DNA of 64,000 bases from Dendrobium chrysotoxum (GCA_019925795.1 CM034312.1:85501528-85565527); one strand, 5' to 3'. Positions 36,801-51,800 are shown, counted from the first letter of the stretch. Made by a program: numbers and translations. Notes: generated from the sequence alone by a model not told the origin.

Positions 36801-39800
36801 ATTTGACTTTCTAATCTTGATTAATTATCTCAAAAGATTCAATATCAATGGCTTTAGATTTTTTTTGGAATATTTAGATTAATTAAGGCAAACTCATACA
36901 CGCATTACATACACAAGCTTCAAACCCAAGACCTCTTGGCTAGTAGCCAAAGCTCCAAACCAACAAATCAAGATGAACTGCGTATGACTTTAGATTTAAT
37001 TATTTTATTTTTTATTTCCATTTTTGCCTACTTCCATTGAAGTGCATGCCGAAATAAACTCTCTTTGTTGTACTAAACTTCCAAACATTTTGAAAGTCTT
37101 AGTATGAAACAAAACCTATTGATGCTACTGAATTTACCAGTTCTTATTGCAGTTGGCATATTGTTGTCTCTTTGCTGGATGGTGAAGCAATAGATATTCC
37201 ACATTCTCTAAGGCAAACGAGAGAGTACACTTTTCCTCAGGTTTTCTGTTCACCTGCTTCTTGTTTAATTAACATTTCTAATTAGTTTCCACATTCATTT
37301 ATAGGATACTGTATTTACTGTACACACACAATCTAGAGAGAGAGAGAGTTATGACTGAAAAATTGGTTACTGCCTTTAGTAAATCTTATCACATTACCTT
37401 TTTTTGTACTCTTTATATTTTTTCAGTTTTTGAAGGCTACTCTTCTGTTGTACTGAGCTTCGGCAGCATGAATAATAAAATTTCTTCCACATCCAGCCGG
37501 CTCTATTCCCATGGATAGCACCTTTTACTTATATTGTACAATTGAAGAACTTTCTAGGGATCATTTTTAGAAAAATGACTAGTGTGGGCTCTAAAAATTT
37601 GGCTTTTGGGGCCCCGACCTCTTCGCTTACATTCGGGAAGAGTTTAAGTGAACTATTTTGAAAGCAAATTAGATAGAGATAAGATACTATCCGGAGATTT
37701 CATTCTCATATGTGAGGATTTTAAGATATGAGTTTTGGTTTTCTATAGACGCAAACCCCTATAGTTAATTATCTTTTGTGATAATGAGAGATTACTTTCG
37801 ATTAATATTAGTCATTAGGCAGGTATTGAATACCCAATGGATATAGCACCAAATTTAGATATTTAAAATTAGAAAATTTTCATCGTGCACTTAAAGCGAA
37901 TTTTGGGGGGGGGGTAATGAACCCGATCAAAATCTCATAGTTCTGTTGTCTTGAGTTTTCATGGTCCCTAATCTACTTAGTCAGAGGAGGTATTCGACCC
38001 AACCCAACCCAATCGAAGGGTCCTTGTTATAGTCATGACTTGTTTCAAACAAGCGTATTTTGTAGACTTCAGGTGAATATTTACGTAAGGGATGAATTCA
38101 AATCAACCTTAAGTAATAAAGGGCTTTATGCTCTATCGATTATATCATACGATTCATTACTCAAAATTAGCTATTGGGAAACTGATAGGAAATACTTGAG
38201 TTCGCAAGTAATCCTACCGGATCTACTTGAGTTCGCAAGAAACCCTAAGCAAAATTGATAAAAACAGCGGGAAAACACAATAATTTGGAGCAAATCAAAC
38301 TAGGAACGATAGATTGCGACTTGGAAATAAAGCAAAGCAAATGCGAAAGCAAGATACAAGAGATCCTCAATTCGAAGGAGGATCGTCTCTCCCAATTCTC
38401 TAGACAAGATCGTCTAGAGTCCAAGCCTCCAAAGAAACCCTATTTTAATCAAACAAAACATAAAACCGCCCTAATCCCTCCTCCTCCTCTTTAATATCAA
38501 AACTTTCCTAAAACAAATCCCTCCTAAGCCCAAACCGCCCCCTCCTTTCGAATTTCAAACCCTCTATTTGAGGTGGGGCCCACTTGTGGGCGGGACTAAG
38601 AGAAGGAGGCGGAAAGCCTCCGCCTCCTATACACCTGAATGGGCTGGGCCGGTTCAGGTTGAACCGGTACATCAATACCGCCCTCCCAAAGAATCACCTT
38701 GTCCTCAAGGTGAAAACAAGGGAACTGCTGTTTCATCCTCTCGAATGGCTCCCACGTGGCCTCGTAGTCAGGAAGGTTCTTCCACTGGATCAACACCTCC
38801 TTAGCTCCCTCTTCTTTCTGGCGAACCCCTATCAGCTCTAAGGGTTCCAGGATCACCTCTAAATCCTCCGTAAGTGTCGCCGGCAACTCAGGGCTGGCTG
38901 TGTAGTCACCAATAGCTTTTCTCAACTGTGATACATGAAAAACCGGGTGTATAGTCGCTGTTGGTGGGAGTTTCAGCCGATATGCTACTGCTCCGATCTT
39001 CTCCAGCACTTCATAAGGCCCAAAGTACCTTGGAGCTAGCTTCTCATTTCTCCTGTTGGCGACTGTCTTCTGTCGGTATGGTCGGAGCTTCAAGAACACT
39101 CTCTCCCCCACTTCAAACTGGATGTCCCTCCTATGCCCATCCGTTTGTTTCTTCATAATCTGTTGAGCTCTCAGTAGATGTCTCTTCAACTCTTCCAGCA
39201 CTCTGTCCCTCTCCTCCAAGTACTCCTCTACTGAAGAAACGGGAGTGCTGCCACTCCCAAAGTGCACCAAGTGTGGAGGATCCCTTCCATACAACACCTT
39301 GAATGGAGTCATCTGAGAAGCAGAGTGAAAAGAGGTGTTGTACCAGTATTCCGCCCATGATAGCCATTTCACCCAAAGCTTGGGTGTCTCTGATACAAAG
39401 CATCTCAGATACGTCTCCAAGCTCCTGTTTACTACTTCCGTTTGGCCATCTGTCTGTGGGTGATACGCTGTACTCATTTTCAGAACTGTCCCCTGTAACT
39501 TGAACAACTCTCTCCAAAAATGGCTCAGGAATACCTTGTCTCGATCCGATACTATCGCCTCGAGTACTCCATGTAATCTGACCACCTCCCTGATGAAGGC
39601 TGAAGCCACTGTCACTGCTGTGTAGGGATGTCGGAGGGGAATGAAGTGTGCATACTTGCTCAACCTGTCCACCACTACTAGAATCACTGTGAAACCTTCT
39701 GAACGGGGCAGCCCATCGATGAAGTCCATTGATATCTCCTCCCACATTCGTCCCGGTAAAGCCAACGACTGTAGTAGTCCTCCTGGTGACATAGCCAGGT

Positions 39801-42800
39801 ATTTGTTCCTTTGACAGATCTCGCACCTGGCTACCATCTCCTCTATGTCTTTGTGCATCCCTTTCCAATACAGCTCCGCCGCTAGCCTTCTATATGTTTT
39901 CTGACTCCTGAATGGCCCCCAATGATACTTCCATGAAACTCCTGGAGTAAGTTTGGGATGTGGATCGATGCCCGGGGAATCACAAATCTCCTCTGATATA
40001 GTAATTTGTCTCCCTTCAATGAGTACCCGGGGTGGCTCCCCTCTTCCTTCAGTAGATCTGATCTGATCTTTCCCAAACCTTCATCTCTAGCACTTTCTTT
40101 GCTGATGGCCTCCCAGTCGAGCATTAAAGGAACAGATAATGTCACTGTCTGCAGCTCTCCCATACATCTGGACAAGGCATCTGCTGCCTTGTTCTCGACT
40201 CCTGGTCTATACTGGATCTCAAAATCATACCCTAATAACTTGGACAGCCACCTCTGATGTTCCTCTGTCACCATCCGCTGCTCCAGTAAGTATTTCAAAC
40301 TCCGCTGATCTGTCCTGACGATGAAATGCCTCCCCAGTAGGTAAGGCCGCCACTTCTGGATGACCAACACAATGGCCATTAACTCCCTCTCGTAGACTGA
40401 TTTTAGCCTGGCTCTAGCCGTCAACACCTGGCTGAAATAGGCGATGGGCCTACGACTCTGCATCAGTACTACACCCAGCCCGTATCCGGACGCATTCGTC
40501 TCCACAATGAAAGTCTGGGTGAAATCTGGCAAGGCTAGGACCGGTACTGTAGTCATCGCCTTCTTCAGGCTCTCAAATGCTGATGTGGCTGCTTCCCCCC
40601 TAGGAACCCGTCCTTCTTCAATTGCTCAGTGAGCGGCCATGCTATGGTGTCGTACCCCTTTACAAACCTTCTATAGTAACCCGTCAGCCCTAAAAATCCC
40701 CTCAGCTCCTTCAAATTCTTTGGCACTGGCCACTTGAGCATTGCCTCAATTTTGGACTGATCTGCTGCCACCCCTTCTTTTGATACCACATGGCCCAAAT
40801 ACTCTACACTAGCTTGTGCAAAACAACATTTCTTCAAGTTGGCTCTCAGCTGGTGTTCCTGCAGTACTTCCAACACCCTCTTCAAATGCTCCCAGTGCTC
40901 CTCCTCTGTTTTGCTGTAGACCAGGATGTCATTAAAGAATACCAATACGAATCGCCTAAGGTAAGGTTTGAAAACCTTATTCATCAGCGCCTGGAAAGTA
41001 ACTGGAGCATTGGTGAGGCCAAACGGCATCACCAGGAACTCATAGTGTCCCTCATGAGTTCTAAAAGCTGTCTTGGGCACATCTTCCTTCTTCATCCGGA
41101 TCTGGTGGTAACCTGACTTCAAGTCTATCTTGCTGAATATCACCGTTCCACTCAATTCATCTAACAGCTCGTCTATGACTGGTATAGGAAACTTGTCAGG
41201 TACAGTTTCCTTGTTGAGAGCTCTGTAGTCCACACAGAATCGCCAGCTGCCATCCTTCTCTTTCACCAAGAGAACTGGACTAGAAAAAGGACTGATGCTG
41301 GGTCTGATGATTTCTGCCTCCAACATTTCTCTAATCAACCTTTCAATTTCATCCTTTTGGAACTGTGGGTAGCGGTAGGGCCGTACACTAATGGGTGACA
41401 CTCTCTCTTTGATCACGATGGCATGCTCCCGCTCCCTCTGCGGTGGCAATCCCTGGGGTGGCTGAAACACCTCTTGGAACTGCTGAATCAACGGCTGGAT
41501 GGAGAGGGGTATGTCCCCTCCTTCCTCTACTCCTGTTCCCTCCAAACTATGCAGCTCCACCAAGTACCCTCCACCTGCCAACTGTATATCCTTCACCATG
41601 GTCTTGAGAGAAACCATGGATTTGGATAGCCCCGCATCTCCCCTAATCACCACCTTCCTTCCATCTATCACCAGCTCTATCGTGAGTGATCTCCAGTTCA
41701 CCTTGGTGTCTCCCAATGTTTGCAGCCATTTCATCCCCAGGATGACATCTGTGCTCCCAAGCTCCAGTGGAAGAAAATCATCCTTCACCTGAATCCCCTG
41801 GATAGTCAGTAACACTCCTCTGCAGATCCCCTGGCCCTTCTCCATCTACCCCGTCCCCATCATGACCCCGTAGCAACCTGTATCCACCAATCTCATTCCC
41901 ATCTGGTTGACGACCTGAGAGGAGATGAAATTGTGGGTAGCCCCATTATCAATCAGCACCACTACCTCCCTGTTCTCGATCTCCCCCTTCACCTTCATGG
42001 TATGATTCGTCGTGAATCCTACTACCGAGTTCAAGGATACCTCAGCCAGATCCAGGTGCATCTTCTCCTCCATCTCCTCCTCTGTCTCCTCCTCCCCTCC
42101 CTCTTCAGTTTCCTCGTCATCACAGACGGTGAGAACCTGAAGAGTTCGGTCCTTGCATCGATGCCCTGGCGTATACTTTTCATCGCACCTAAAGCATAAC
42201 CCCTTAGCTCTCTTCTCCTGCATCTCCTTCTCTGTCAGCCGCTTGAAATTTCCCCCGCTTCCACCTCCTCCTGTACTCTCCTTGGTGGTCTCTCGATTCC
42301 CCCCTGTTGCAGGGAACTTCGGTGCTAGATGGGTGATTGTCATCCGGTAAGTTCCTCCTGTGTTGCTACTCCTGGCCCCCATCTCTAGATTTCTCATATT
42401 CTCCACCAGCTGGGCTAACTTCATAGCCTCCCCCAAGTCGCGGGGCATCAAAACCTTCACTGCTGCTCGGATCTCCGCCTTCAACCCCTTCATGAAATTT
42501 CCCTCCAGCACTGTATCTGAGAGTCGCTCCACCCTGCTGGCTAAGTGCTCAAATCGCTCCCGGTAGTCAGCTACAGATCCCTCCTGTGTCAGAGCAAAGA
42601 ACTGCTCATAGAAATCCCCTCCCCGATCGGTTTGGAAACGTTCTATGATGCAATCCTTGAATTCTCTCCAGGTCCTGATAGCCCTCCTTTGGTCTCTCCA
42701 CTGATACCATGAAAGGGCTTTTCCTTCCAAGCACAGGCCCGCTGCTGTCAGTTTCTCCTCCTCCGTCAACCCATTAACGGCGAAGTATCGCTCCACCTTG

Positions 42801-45800
42801 TAAATCCACCCATAAGCATCCTCTCCTTCGAATATGGGCATCTTTAGCTTCCTCACTTTCTGATCCCCACCATGTCCCCGTAAGCCTCCATAATTTCCCC
42901 TCTCCCATGTGCTCGAGCCCCCTTCGAAATCCCTCCTTCTGTCTTCAAAATCAGCACCTCGACGGCCATAGTATCCCTCCCGGTGCTCCCACTCCGCACC
43001 TCTTGGCTCCACGCCTCCATACCCATGTCTCTCTCCGTATCTCCCTCCTCTCTCCTCCCTCTGGAAAGGCTCCATATGAGGTCTTCCTCGTCCCCCTTCT
43101 ACGATTTCCACCTCTTCTTCCTCTTTACGGATTTCAGATTTGGTGTTTTTCGCTTCGGGGCCCTTTGCCTCAGATGCCGCCGTTTTGGTTTGGAATTCCA
43201 ACATCTTCCTCATCATATCCCGTAGATCGGCCACTTGCCCTTCCATGGAAGACATCCTTTCCTCCACGGTTTCCTTGATTTGGTTTATCTCCCCTTCGAT
43301 CATTTCTTCCAAAGCATCCACCTTTTTGGCCGCCATCGCAATCCGGAGTTTGCAGATTCACGAAATCTGATTTTTGAAGTAAAAAAACAGCAACTTCCCC
43401 CCTTTCCGGCCAAAAATCTGCTGCAGGAATTTGCCGAAATCAGCCCTCCACCAGTCCCAAGACTTGCTCTGATACCAATTTGATAGGAAATACTTGAGTT
43501 CGCAAGTAATCCTACCGGATCTACTTGAGTTCGCAAGCAACCCTAAGCAAAATTGATAAAAACAGCGGGAAAACACAATAATTTGGAGCAAATCAAACTA
43601 GGAACGATAGATTGCGACTTGGAAATAAAGCAAAGCAAATGCGAAAGCAAGATACAAGAGATCCTCAATTCGAGAGGAGGATCGTCTCTCCCAATTCTCT
43701 AGACAAGATCGTCTAGAGCCCAAGCCTCCAAAGAAACCCTAATTTTAATCAAACAAAACATAAAACCGCCCTAATCCCTCCTCCTCCTCTTTAATATCAA
43801 AACTTTCCTAAAACAAATCCCTCCTAAGCCCAACCTCCCCCTCCTTTCAAATTTCAAACCCTCTATTTGAGGTGGGGCCCACTTGTGGGCGGGACTAAGA
43901 GAAGGAGGCGGAAAGCCTCCGCCTCCTATACACCTGAACCGGCTGGGCCGGTTCAGGTTGAACCGGTACATTAGAAACATAAGGGCTTCAGTTGTGATCG
44001 TAGTATAGTGGAGTCGTTGGGCCAAATCACCAGGTCAAAGGGCTTCAGTCATAATCATTTGTCACGTGGAGCCGTTGGGCCATGTCATGGTTCTTTGTAG
44101 AGCTATTCGGGTAAGTCATCAATTAGAGGACCACTCATAACCATTTATCACATAGAATCATTAAGCCAAGCTACGAGTTTTGTAGAGCCGTTAGGCTGAG
44201 CCACTGGTTAGAGGACAAATGCCACATCCAGTATATTATTTGAGAATGAATCTTAGTGATATTCTTCGGTTGAACATTCATTCATTGTGAGTTGAAACAC
44301 ATGCGGAGAATTTTATTTTTTTTAAATGAAGTGCATATTTTTTGATGCATTCGCACTATGCATTCGCATACTTTTTGGTGCACTTGCATCGTATGCTTCT
44401 AACACATTGGCACACTTTTTGCGTGCTCATGCTGTTGAACAGCATGTGTTTTGATACATTTGCATACTATGTTCTCACACTTTTAATTTGCTTACGCACT
44501 TCTTAGTGCCATTGCATGCTTTTTGAGGCATTCATGTGCTTCTTGAAGCAACGTGTTTGAGTTTGAAAATTTGCATTTTAATGCGTGAATGGATTTTTAA
44601 AATATTCAAAGTTAATTATTTTGCATGGATATTTGTCGTTGGAAGGTGCTCAAAATTTCATTTTAAGGCTTTGGGTACACCTTCTGTCTCCTTGTATGTG
44701 TGTTGCAGATTTGGTGGCATTAGTAGAATATAATTTCTTTTGTTGTGGTTAGGAGAGAGGTTGCTTGGTTTAATTAGCTCATTCAAATTTTCATTGAACA
44801 TAATAATAGAGTATGGGCATTCAATTTAAGTTAGGAGGTTCTGTTGCTGCTCGTAGGCGATTTGTCACATTCATTGCAACTTCTCTATTTTGGCTCTTAG
44901 GCGAGTTGATGTGTTTGGTGCAAGTCCCCTTGTTGCTCGTAGGTGAGTTGTACTGTTCATTAAAGATCCTCTATTATTGCCCGTAGGCGGGCTACTGTGT
45001 GTATTACGAATCCCATGTTCATGTCCGTGAGTGAGTTATATTCATTACAAGTCCCTAGTTCCTTCCCATAGATGAGCTATCATATTCATTTTGAGTCCCC
45101 TGCTTGTTCATCTCTATTCATTCAAAGCAACAAAAGTTGTATTTCAATGTTTGCATTTTTATTGTTAACATGCATTTAGGTTTTATTTCATTGTAATTTT
45201 ATTTGTGCAAATTGTTTTAATTAGCCTAAGTTCAATTACTATTCAAATGAAATTTCGGTAGCTTTATGACATCTCCTTCATGTAGGGGAAATTTTGGGTT
45301 GTGCTAAGGCCTACTCGCCACAATTATATAAAAGCGGGACGGTCGGTGTTTTATGACTTCGCGATTAAGGGTCTTCCTCCCCAATACGTTTATCAGAAAC
45401 ATGTGGGGTCTTCATCACATGCATGAGTGAAAACAAGTTTCCCTGTTGCATTGGAACAATGCTAACGAGTATTTAGGTTTCCAGGTTTCCCCGCCATGTT
45501 GGAACGTGCACGAGTACTTATATTTACTTGTTTCCCCACCATGCTAGAACAATGTGAATAGTTTTTTAAATTGGTAAATTTCTTCGTCGCATTATAACAA
45601 CATGAACAGGTACTAAGGGATTTTCGAAATTATACCTGCATGAGGCCGATGACAGCGAGACGATGAGGTTTTTTGGCAATGGGTCGAGTTGATCGGCTAC
45701 TGACTTTGCCGGCGGCGGTGGGTTCGGGTAGTTTGTTGGAGGCGTGAGTGCTCGGCTGGAGGTGATTGGGTGGAGTAGGGAGTAGTATTGTCGATAGCTA

Positions 45801-48800
45801 AGCGCTTGGGTTAGTAGGAGTGAGGTGCTCGGAGCAGGAGCTAGAGTTGTGAAGGGAGAGCTCGGTTGGACTATTAGCTACTTGGGTGAGATGAGGAGAT
45901 GAGAGGGTCGCAATTAGGGAAGGAGCTGGTAGTGTGAGGACTATTTGATTGGGGTGTCCAGCAGAGGAAAAAAGAGGATTGCAGTTGGATATGGTTTATG
46001 TGAGTGGGAAAAGTGGGGGTTCTCTTGTGAAATTATAAAACTCACTTCATCTATTGGCTGGGAGCTTAGGCTATCAATTAAAAAATTTTGAGTTTGAAGC
46101 TTGCATATATGATATGTGTTGAGTTTGCATTAATTCACTCAAAAGTCCAAAAAAAAGTAGCTCTGAATTATAGTATTTTGGGTAGTGAGTTTGTTAGCAG
46201 ATAAGGATAGGATAGAGTTTTATAAGTTTTTTTTAAAAATTTATGACCGATTGTCGGCGCACGATTGTGGTCAGAGGGACCAGAGTTGGCGGGCGATGGA
46301 GGGACCAGAGTCGGCGGGCGACGAAGGTCGGAGGGTTGACGGGCAATGGTGGTCGGAGGGTTGGTAGGTGATGGTGGTCAGAGGGTCGACAGGCGATGGT
46401 GGTCGGAGGGACCAAAGTCGGCAGGTGACGGAGGTCGGAGGGACTGTAGACGGTGGGTGGACGGTGGGCGCAGGGACCGTAGGCGGCGAGCGACGGTGGT
46501 CACAGGGATTGTAATTGGCGGACGGCGGAAGTCGAAAGGACCGTAATCTGCTGGCGATGGAGGTTGGAGGGACCTCAATAGGAGAGCGGCGGTGGTCGGA
46601 GGGACCTTAGTCGGCGGGTGATGGTGGTTTAAGGCATTGTAGTTGGCAGGCGACGGTGACCTAAGGGATCATAGCTGGTGGGCGACAGTGGCCAGAGGGA
46701 CCGTAGCAGGCGGGCGATGGAGGCCGGAGGGACCGTAGTCGGTGGGCGATGGAGGCAGGAGGACTATAGTTGCGGGCAACAGAGGTCGGAGGGATTGTAA
46801 TCGGTGGGCGACAGTGGTTAGAAGGACCGTAGTCGATAGGTGACTGAGGCCGAAGTGAGACCATAATCGACGGGCGACTGTGGTTAGAAGAACCGTAGTC
46901 GGTGGGCAATGGTGGTCAGAGGGATCTTAATTGGCGAGCGATGGAGGCCGGAGGGACCGTAATTGGTGGGCGACGGAGGCCAGAGGGACCATAGTTGGCG
47001 GGCGACGGAGGCCAGAGGGACCGTAATTGGCGGGTGATGGTGGTTAGAAGGACCGTAGTCTGTAGGCAATGAAAGCCGGAGAGGGACCGTAATCGGCGGG
47101 CGACGATGGTTAGAAAGACTATAGTCGGCGGGCGACAGTGGCCGGAGGGACCATAGTCAGCTGGCGAAGGAGGTTGGAGGGACTGTAATCTGCGTGCTAT
47201 TGATGCTGGAGGGACCGTAAACGGCGGGCGACGGAGGCTAGAGAGACCATAGTTAGCAGGCGACGGAGGTCAGAGGGATCTTAATCGGCAGACGATGGTG
47301 GTTAGAAGGACATAGTCGATAGCTGATGGAGGCCAAAAAGGGACCGTAATCAGCGGGCGACGGTGGTTAGAAGGACCGTAGTCTGCTCGGCGACGGTGGA
47401 TAGAGGGATCGTAGTCGGCAGGCAACGAGGTCGGAGGGAATATAGTCGGCGGGCGACGCAGGTCGGAGGGACCAGAGTGGAGGCGGAGGTCGAAGTGATC
47501 AGAGTCAGCTGGCGATGGAGGTCGGAGGGACCGCAGTTGATGTTTGACGGTGTTCGGAGGGACCATAGTCGGTGAGCGACGGAGGTTGGAGGGACCATAG
47601 TCTGTGGGCTAAGGAGGTTAGAGGGATCATAGTCCAATGACGGTTGGTGATGGTTCGGTGAAGGTCTGCGGACTAGCGGTGGCCCAGCGACAGTCGGCGG
47701 ACGGGCGATGGTCCGAAGACGGTTGACTGAAGTTCGTCTACGGTGGTGTTTGGGTGGAACACTAGGATTCTTGGAGCCTCAAAGTTCTCTTCAATCTCCA
47801 ACCAAAGGCCTCATTCATGAATAGAGCGTGGGCCTATTTATAGATTTTTCTGACATGCTCCGTAAATATGAAAAAGATACAAGGTATTGTTGGAGTGATC
47901 CATCAGACGGCTAATTCCCTCGATCATAAAACATTCATTCAATATTTAATTGTCTTAATGTTGTGAGAAATAAGCTTTCTTGGGCTCGTTGGATTCGCTT
48001 CGTCAAGCCGCTCGATTCAACTATAAACATGCTATATTTTGATATCATTTTTTGAGCCTTCCAAATATGCGTAAGCCACTCGATTTGAACTCATTTGGGC
48101 TCGGATTGGATCGATTTTAGTGTAGTTTGATTTGTCTCTTTACGACATTCAGTTTTATTATAAGTTTGTTGAAATTGATATTTGGATGATCTTGAATTTA
48201 ATTTTGAAAATTATCGACGCATATATGCTCTGAGATTTGTGTCTGATAAAAGATGATTTTAATGGCATATATATGAAAAAATAAAAATCAATTAAAAATA
48301 AAAAGAATTTGCCGACCCCGCAACGCTCGTTCCCTTACCGCATTCCAGAACTGAACTTGCACACTTGCAACCATGACTCCAGAGCCGGATGTCCGGCTCT
48401 ATTTAGATAAATAGAAAAAAATTTCTAAAACCTAAACTCCCTCTTCGTCCTGCACTCCTGCTCCTGCATTTCTTTCTGTTTTTTTTTTTAGAGTTAGGAG
48501 AGTGGAGCCCAGAGAACGTGTTCCGTCAACCCCTCGGCCGCAGACCCGATCTCGTGCTCCTGCATTTCTCACGCAACTCTCTCCTCTTTCTCGCTCTCTT
48601 TCCTCTCTCTTTGTTGCGTTAAATACATCACCACCCTGAGCACGTCGCTCCTCCCTAAACCCAACGCAGTACCATTGCGGCTCGTTCTCCTTTACACTGC
48701 AAACCCCAGCTGACGAACCCTCTCTCGCCGTCACCGCCTTAGATACTCAGCCTGCAACAGCCCTCAACCGGGCCATACACGAAAACCCGCCGCCTCCTCA

Positions 48801-51800
48801 CCCAGCACAGCGCCGGCCCGCCGCCGCTGCCATCACTGCTTCCCCTCTGTCTCTCTCTCACTCGTAACTTGCCATTTTCCATTGTATTTGACCGGACCAA
48901 GCGTAAAGGGCCCTTCTTTGATAATTTTGGTGCTCTAACATGTTTCGGCACTATCTGTTTCGCAAGTGGGCAGCCTTGGGTGATTTTGCACAGCGTCGGA
49001 GTATGTTGAACCTGTTTCACACGGCGCCGTGTCAGTCGATCGTCATTGTCGTCAAACGTCCTCGAATTGATCGTAAAGTACATCCTGGGGTCAACAGGAA
49101 AGTTCCTCAGTTTTAAGAAACTTAAAACTTCAATTCTAAGCCTTCTAAAAATACGAGAACCACAAACAGAAGTTTTGTTTTAAAAAAAATGGCATGATCT
49201 TACTTCTTAAAGAGGCTTGAGAATTTTCTCTGCGAAAACCAAAATTTCTAGATTTCTGACTTGGAATCTCCTTTTTATGTCGTTTGCTTCTTAATTTTGA
49301 TGATAATCTTCTCCAGGAAGAGGATAATGAGGGTGCGTGGCATGATAAAATCACTTGCCTTGAAGGTGTCTTCTTTAATTACTTCAGCATAGGTATGCAT
49401 TTAAGTTTATGGTGGATGTCCATACACAAATGCTTGAAACGCTGATGTTGTAAATGAGATGTTTTGCAATTTTCTGTCTTCATATCTTTGAATTTAAATT
49501 GAGGTTCTATGAAAAAAAATTGTCACACTAGTTTTAGCTTGATTTGGTGGGTAATATCAGCTTATTATGTTTCGAAGTTTTGGTAAGTTTCAGTGAAAAT
49601 GTTACTAAATAATAGGAGTATAACATTATATAATCCCTTAGTTAAAGAAGACACATGGACCGAAAGGGGAAGGGAAATTTCTCAAGAATTAAATGAAGAA
49701 AAGCAATAGAGATATTAGCATGTCACGCTTAGTTACACGCTATTTAATGCCATATCTTACATATGTCTTTTCTGGTGTAAGTCCAAAGTGAAATTAAACT
49801 CATAAGAATGATTGTTTTCAATTTGTTTTTTCTATAATATGCTCTTAAGGTACATGTTATTTATTATGTTAATTTGAATTTTTTATTTTTCCACTTTTAA
49901 CAAGATGCTTGTGATAGAATTATATCTTATTAATGGTCGAAGACTTGCTTGTCATATTTCCTACAATTTATTAGTGGTGGCAGTAAGTCTTTTATAAGTA
50001 ACGTGGAAGATATAGCTTCAAGGAATCATATGGATAAGGCAGTGCTACAATCTAGTTTGAGAGAACACTCAAAATTTGGTAGTGGTAGTAAGCCTATTAT
50101 TATTTATCTATTTGGTTATAAATGTATATATAATGACAAAATACTATCTTTTTGCATGGATTGAGATATTATTTTGTATAATCTTTTTTTGACCAAAACT
50201 TCTATTGTAGAAAATTCAATAAAAAAATTGAGATTGTTCATTTCAATTTATACCATGAAGATAGTATAATACCAAATTTCTCTAAAATTAACTATGATTT
50301 GGTCATGCTTCAAACATGCGACCATGATACCTTAACTGATGAGTTGAATGGTGAGATAATTGATTTACTAATTTTATGGTGTATCAGTGCTATAATCAGA
50401 TGAAATTTTTTAACATTTATAGTATGCCCTGTAAGGCAATTTCAGTGGTTTTGATTTTGAAAGCATTGTATAAAAATTTAACCTTTACTTAGGGCAATCC
50501 CATAATCATTCCATTTTTCATTATGTTTGATTAATGGTGAACAATTCATAAAATATGACTAAAGTAATTCAACAAATTGTTCTTAGGATGTTGTTGATCA
50601 ACATCTAAATATTTGATCTTTTGCTTCAAGGTAATAATATCAAGAACTAATTACATGATGAATGAATTTTTTTCCCTAAAAGTATTGTAGACTATATATA
50701 TACATATATGCAGGAAAGTCCTTTTAAAACGGGAATCAATGCGTGAATCATCTCCTTTTCAATACTCAATTATTCAATCAATATTTTGTTCCATAGGTTT
50801 TTGACATTTGTATCTATGCGTGTCAATGTGGAAGGTATTTTTAAAATTAGCTGTCCTACATTCGCTGGAAGGATGTTGAAAATGAGCATCAAATAAGCTG
50901 CACTTTTAATGAATGATACAATTAGTAAGTGAGTTCCATATATCTTTTTGATGCAAGTGCTTAAATGTAGGAATGGATGCTCAAGTTGCCTATGGTTTTC
51001 ATCATTTTAGAGAGGAAAAGCCACACCTTGCACAAGGTCTCATTGCCAATAAGGTATGGTTCCATACTTCAATTGTTGATAACTCTCTTTGCTCTGTTGA
51101 ATGTTATTTGTCTTGGAGGATGTGGAATTGAGGAATTAGTGGTAGTTAACTGAATGCGTAAATTAATTCTCATCTATTTTTTTTCCCATTGCTTTAAAGC
51201 TTTTTCTGTTAACTTGATAAACTATTTTACCTCCTAATTTCATTAAATAGTCCCCTTTTGCACAATCTATTTCTGTACTTCTAAAAGTATGAAGACAAAT
51301 TTATTGTAACTTGCTATTTTAACCCACATTAGTTTTGATTCAACATTTGAAGTTAATTTACTCTGAAAGATTAACAATTCACCTATTAAAGTTTGACATC
51401 TTATATTGGGCCAGCAATAAGTCAATCATTTAAAAATCTTTTCAAAAAGATTATTCGTTTCTTCTAAGCATACGCATCTTGTAATTTATTTGATTTGAAA
51501 TATTTATTTATAGATTTTGAACGGGCTTTTCTGAACTTGATGGATGTATTTCATCGAATGCTCCTATCAATTTCATTTAATTATACTGCAACCTTTCAAT
51601 TGTTTAATGTCATTTTTTTTGTTGCCACAGCGTACTGTTCAGTGAATAAGATAGACTAACCCCTTTCTCTTCATAGTTGATATACACAGGATACAGTTGC
51701 GCTCAAGGATGGTTTTTTACACCTTGTGTAAGTGATCCAACCTTAAGGTAAGCTGCATGCACAAATAATTTATTTTTCTTAATAGTTTAACTGTTTTGCT

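Larger units (their letters stand above)
38183..43973 (-). mobile_element. Full-length Ty3 chromovirus, inactivated, TSD GAAAC
   Basis: LTRs at 38183-38674 and 43481-43973 start TGATAGG and end ACATCA (right copy ACATTA), and differ by roughly ten changes. GAAAC stands at 38178-38182 and again at 43974-43978. TTGGTATCAGAGC (minus strand, about 43467-43480) next to the right LTR is the initiator tRNA-Met primer site. TTTGGGAGGGCGG (minus strand) next to the left LTR is the polypurine tract. The gag-pol order with integrase before the end of pol and a terminal chromodomain marks a chromovirus; I cannot fix the clade. Confidence 0.95.

Noticed and set aside
46265..47640. Several proline/arginine-rich frames on the minus strand
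   Set aside because: By-product of the 32-bp minisatellite; the peptide pattern changes with rotating frame.
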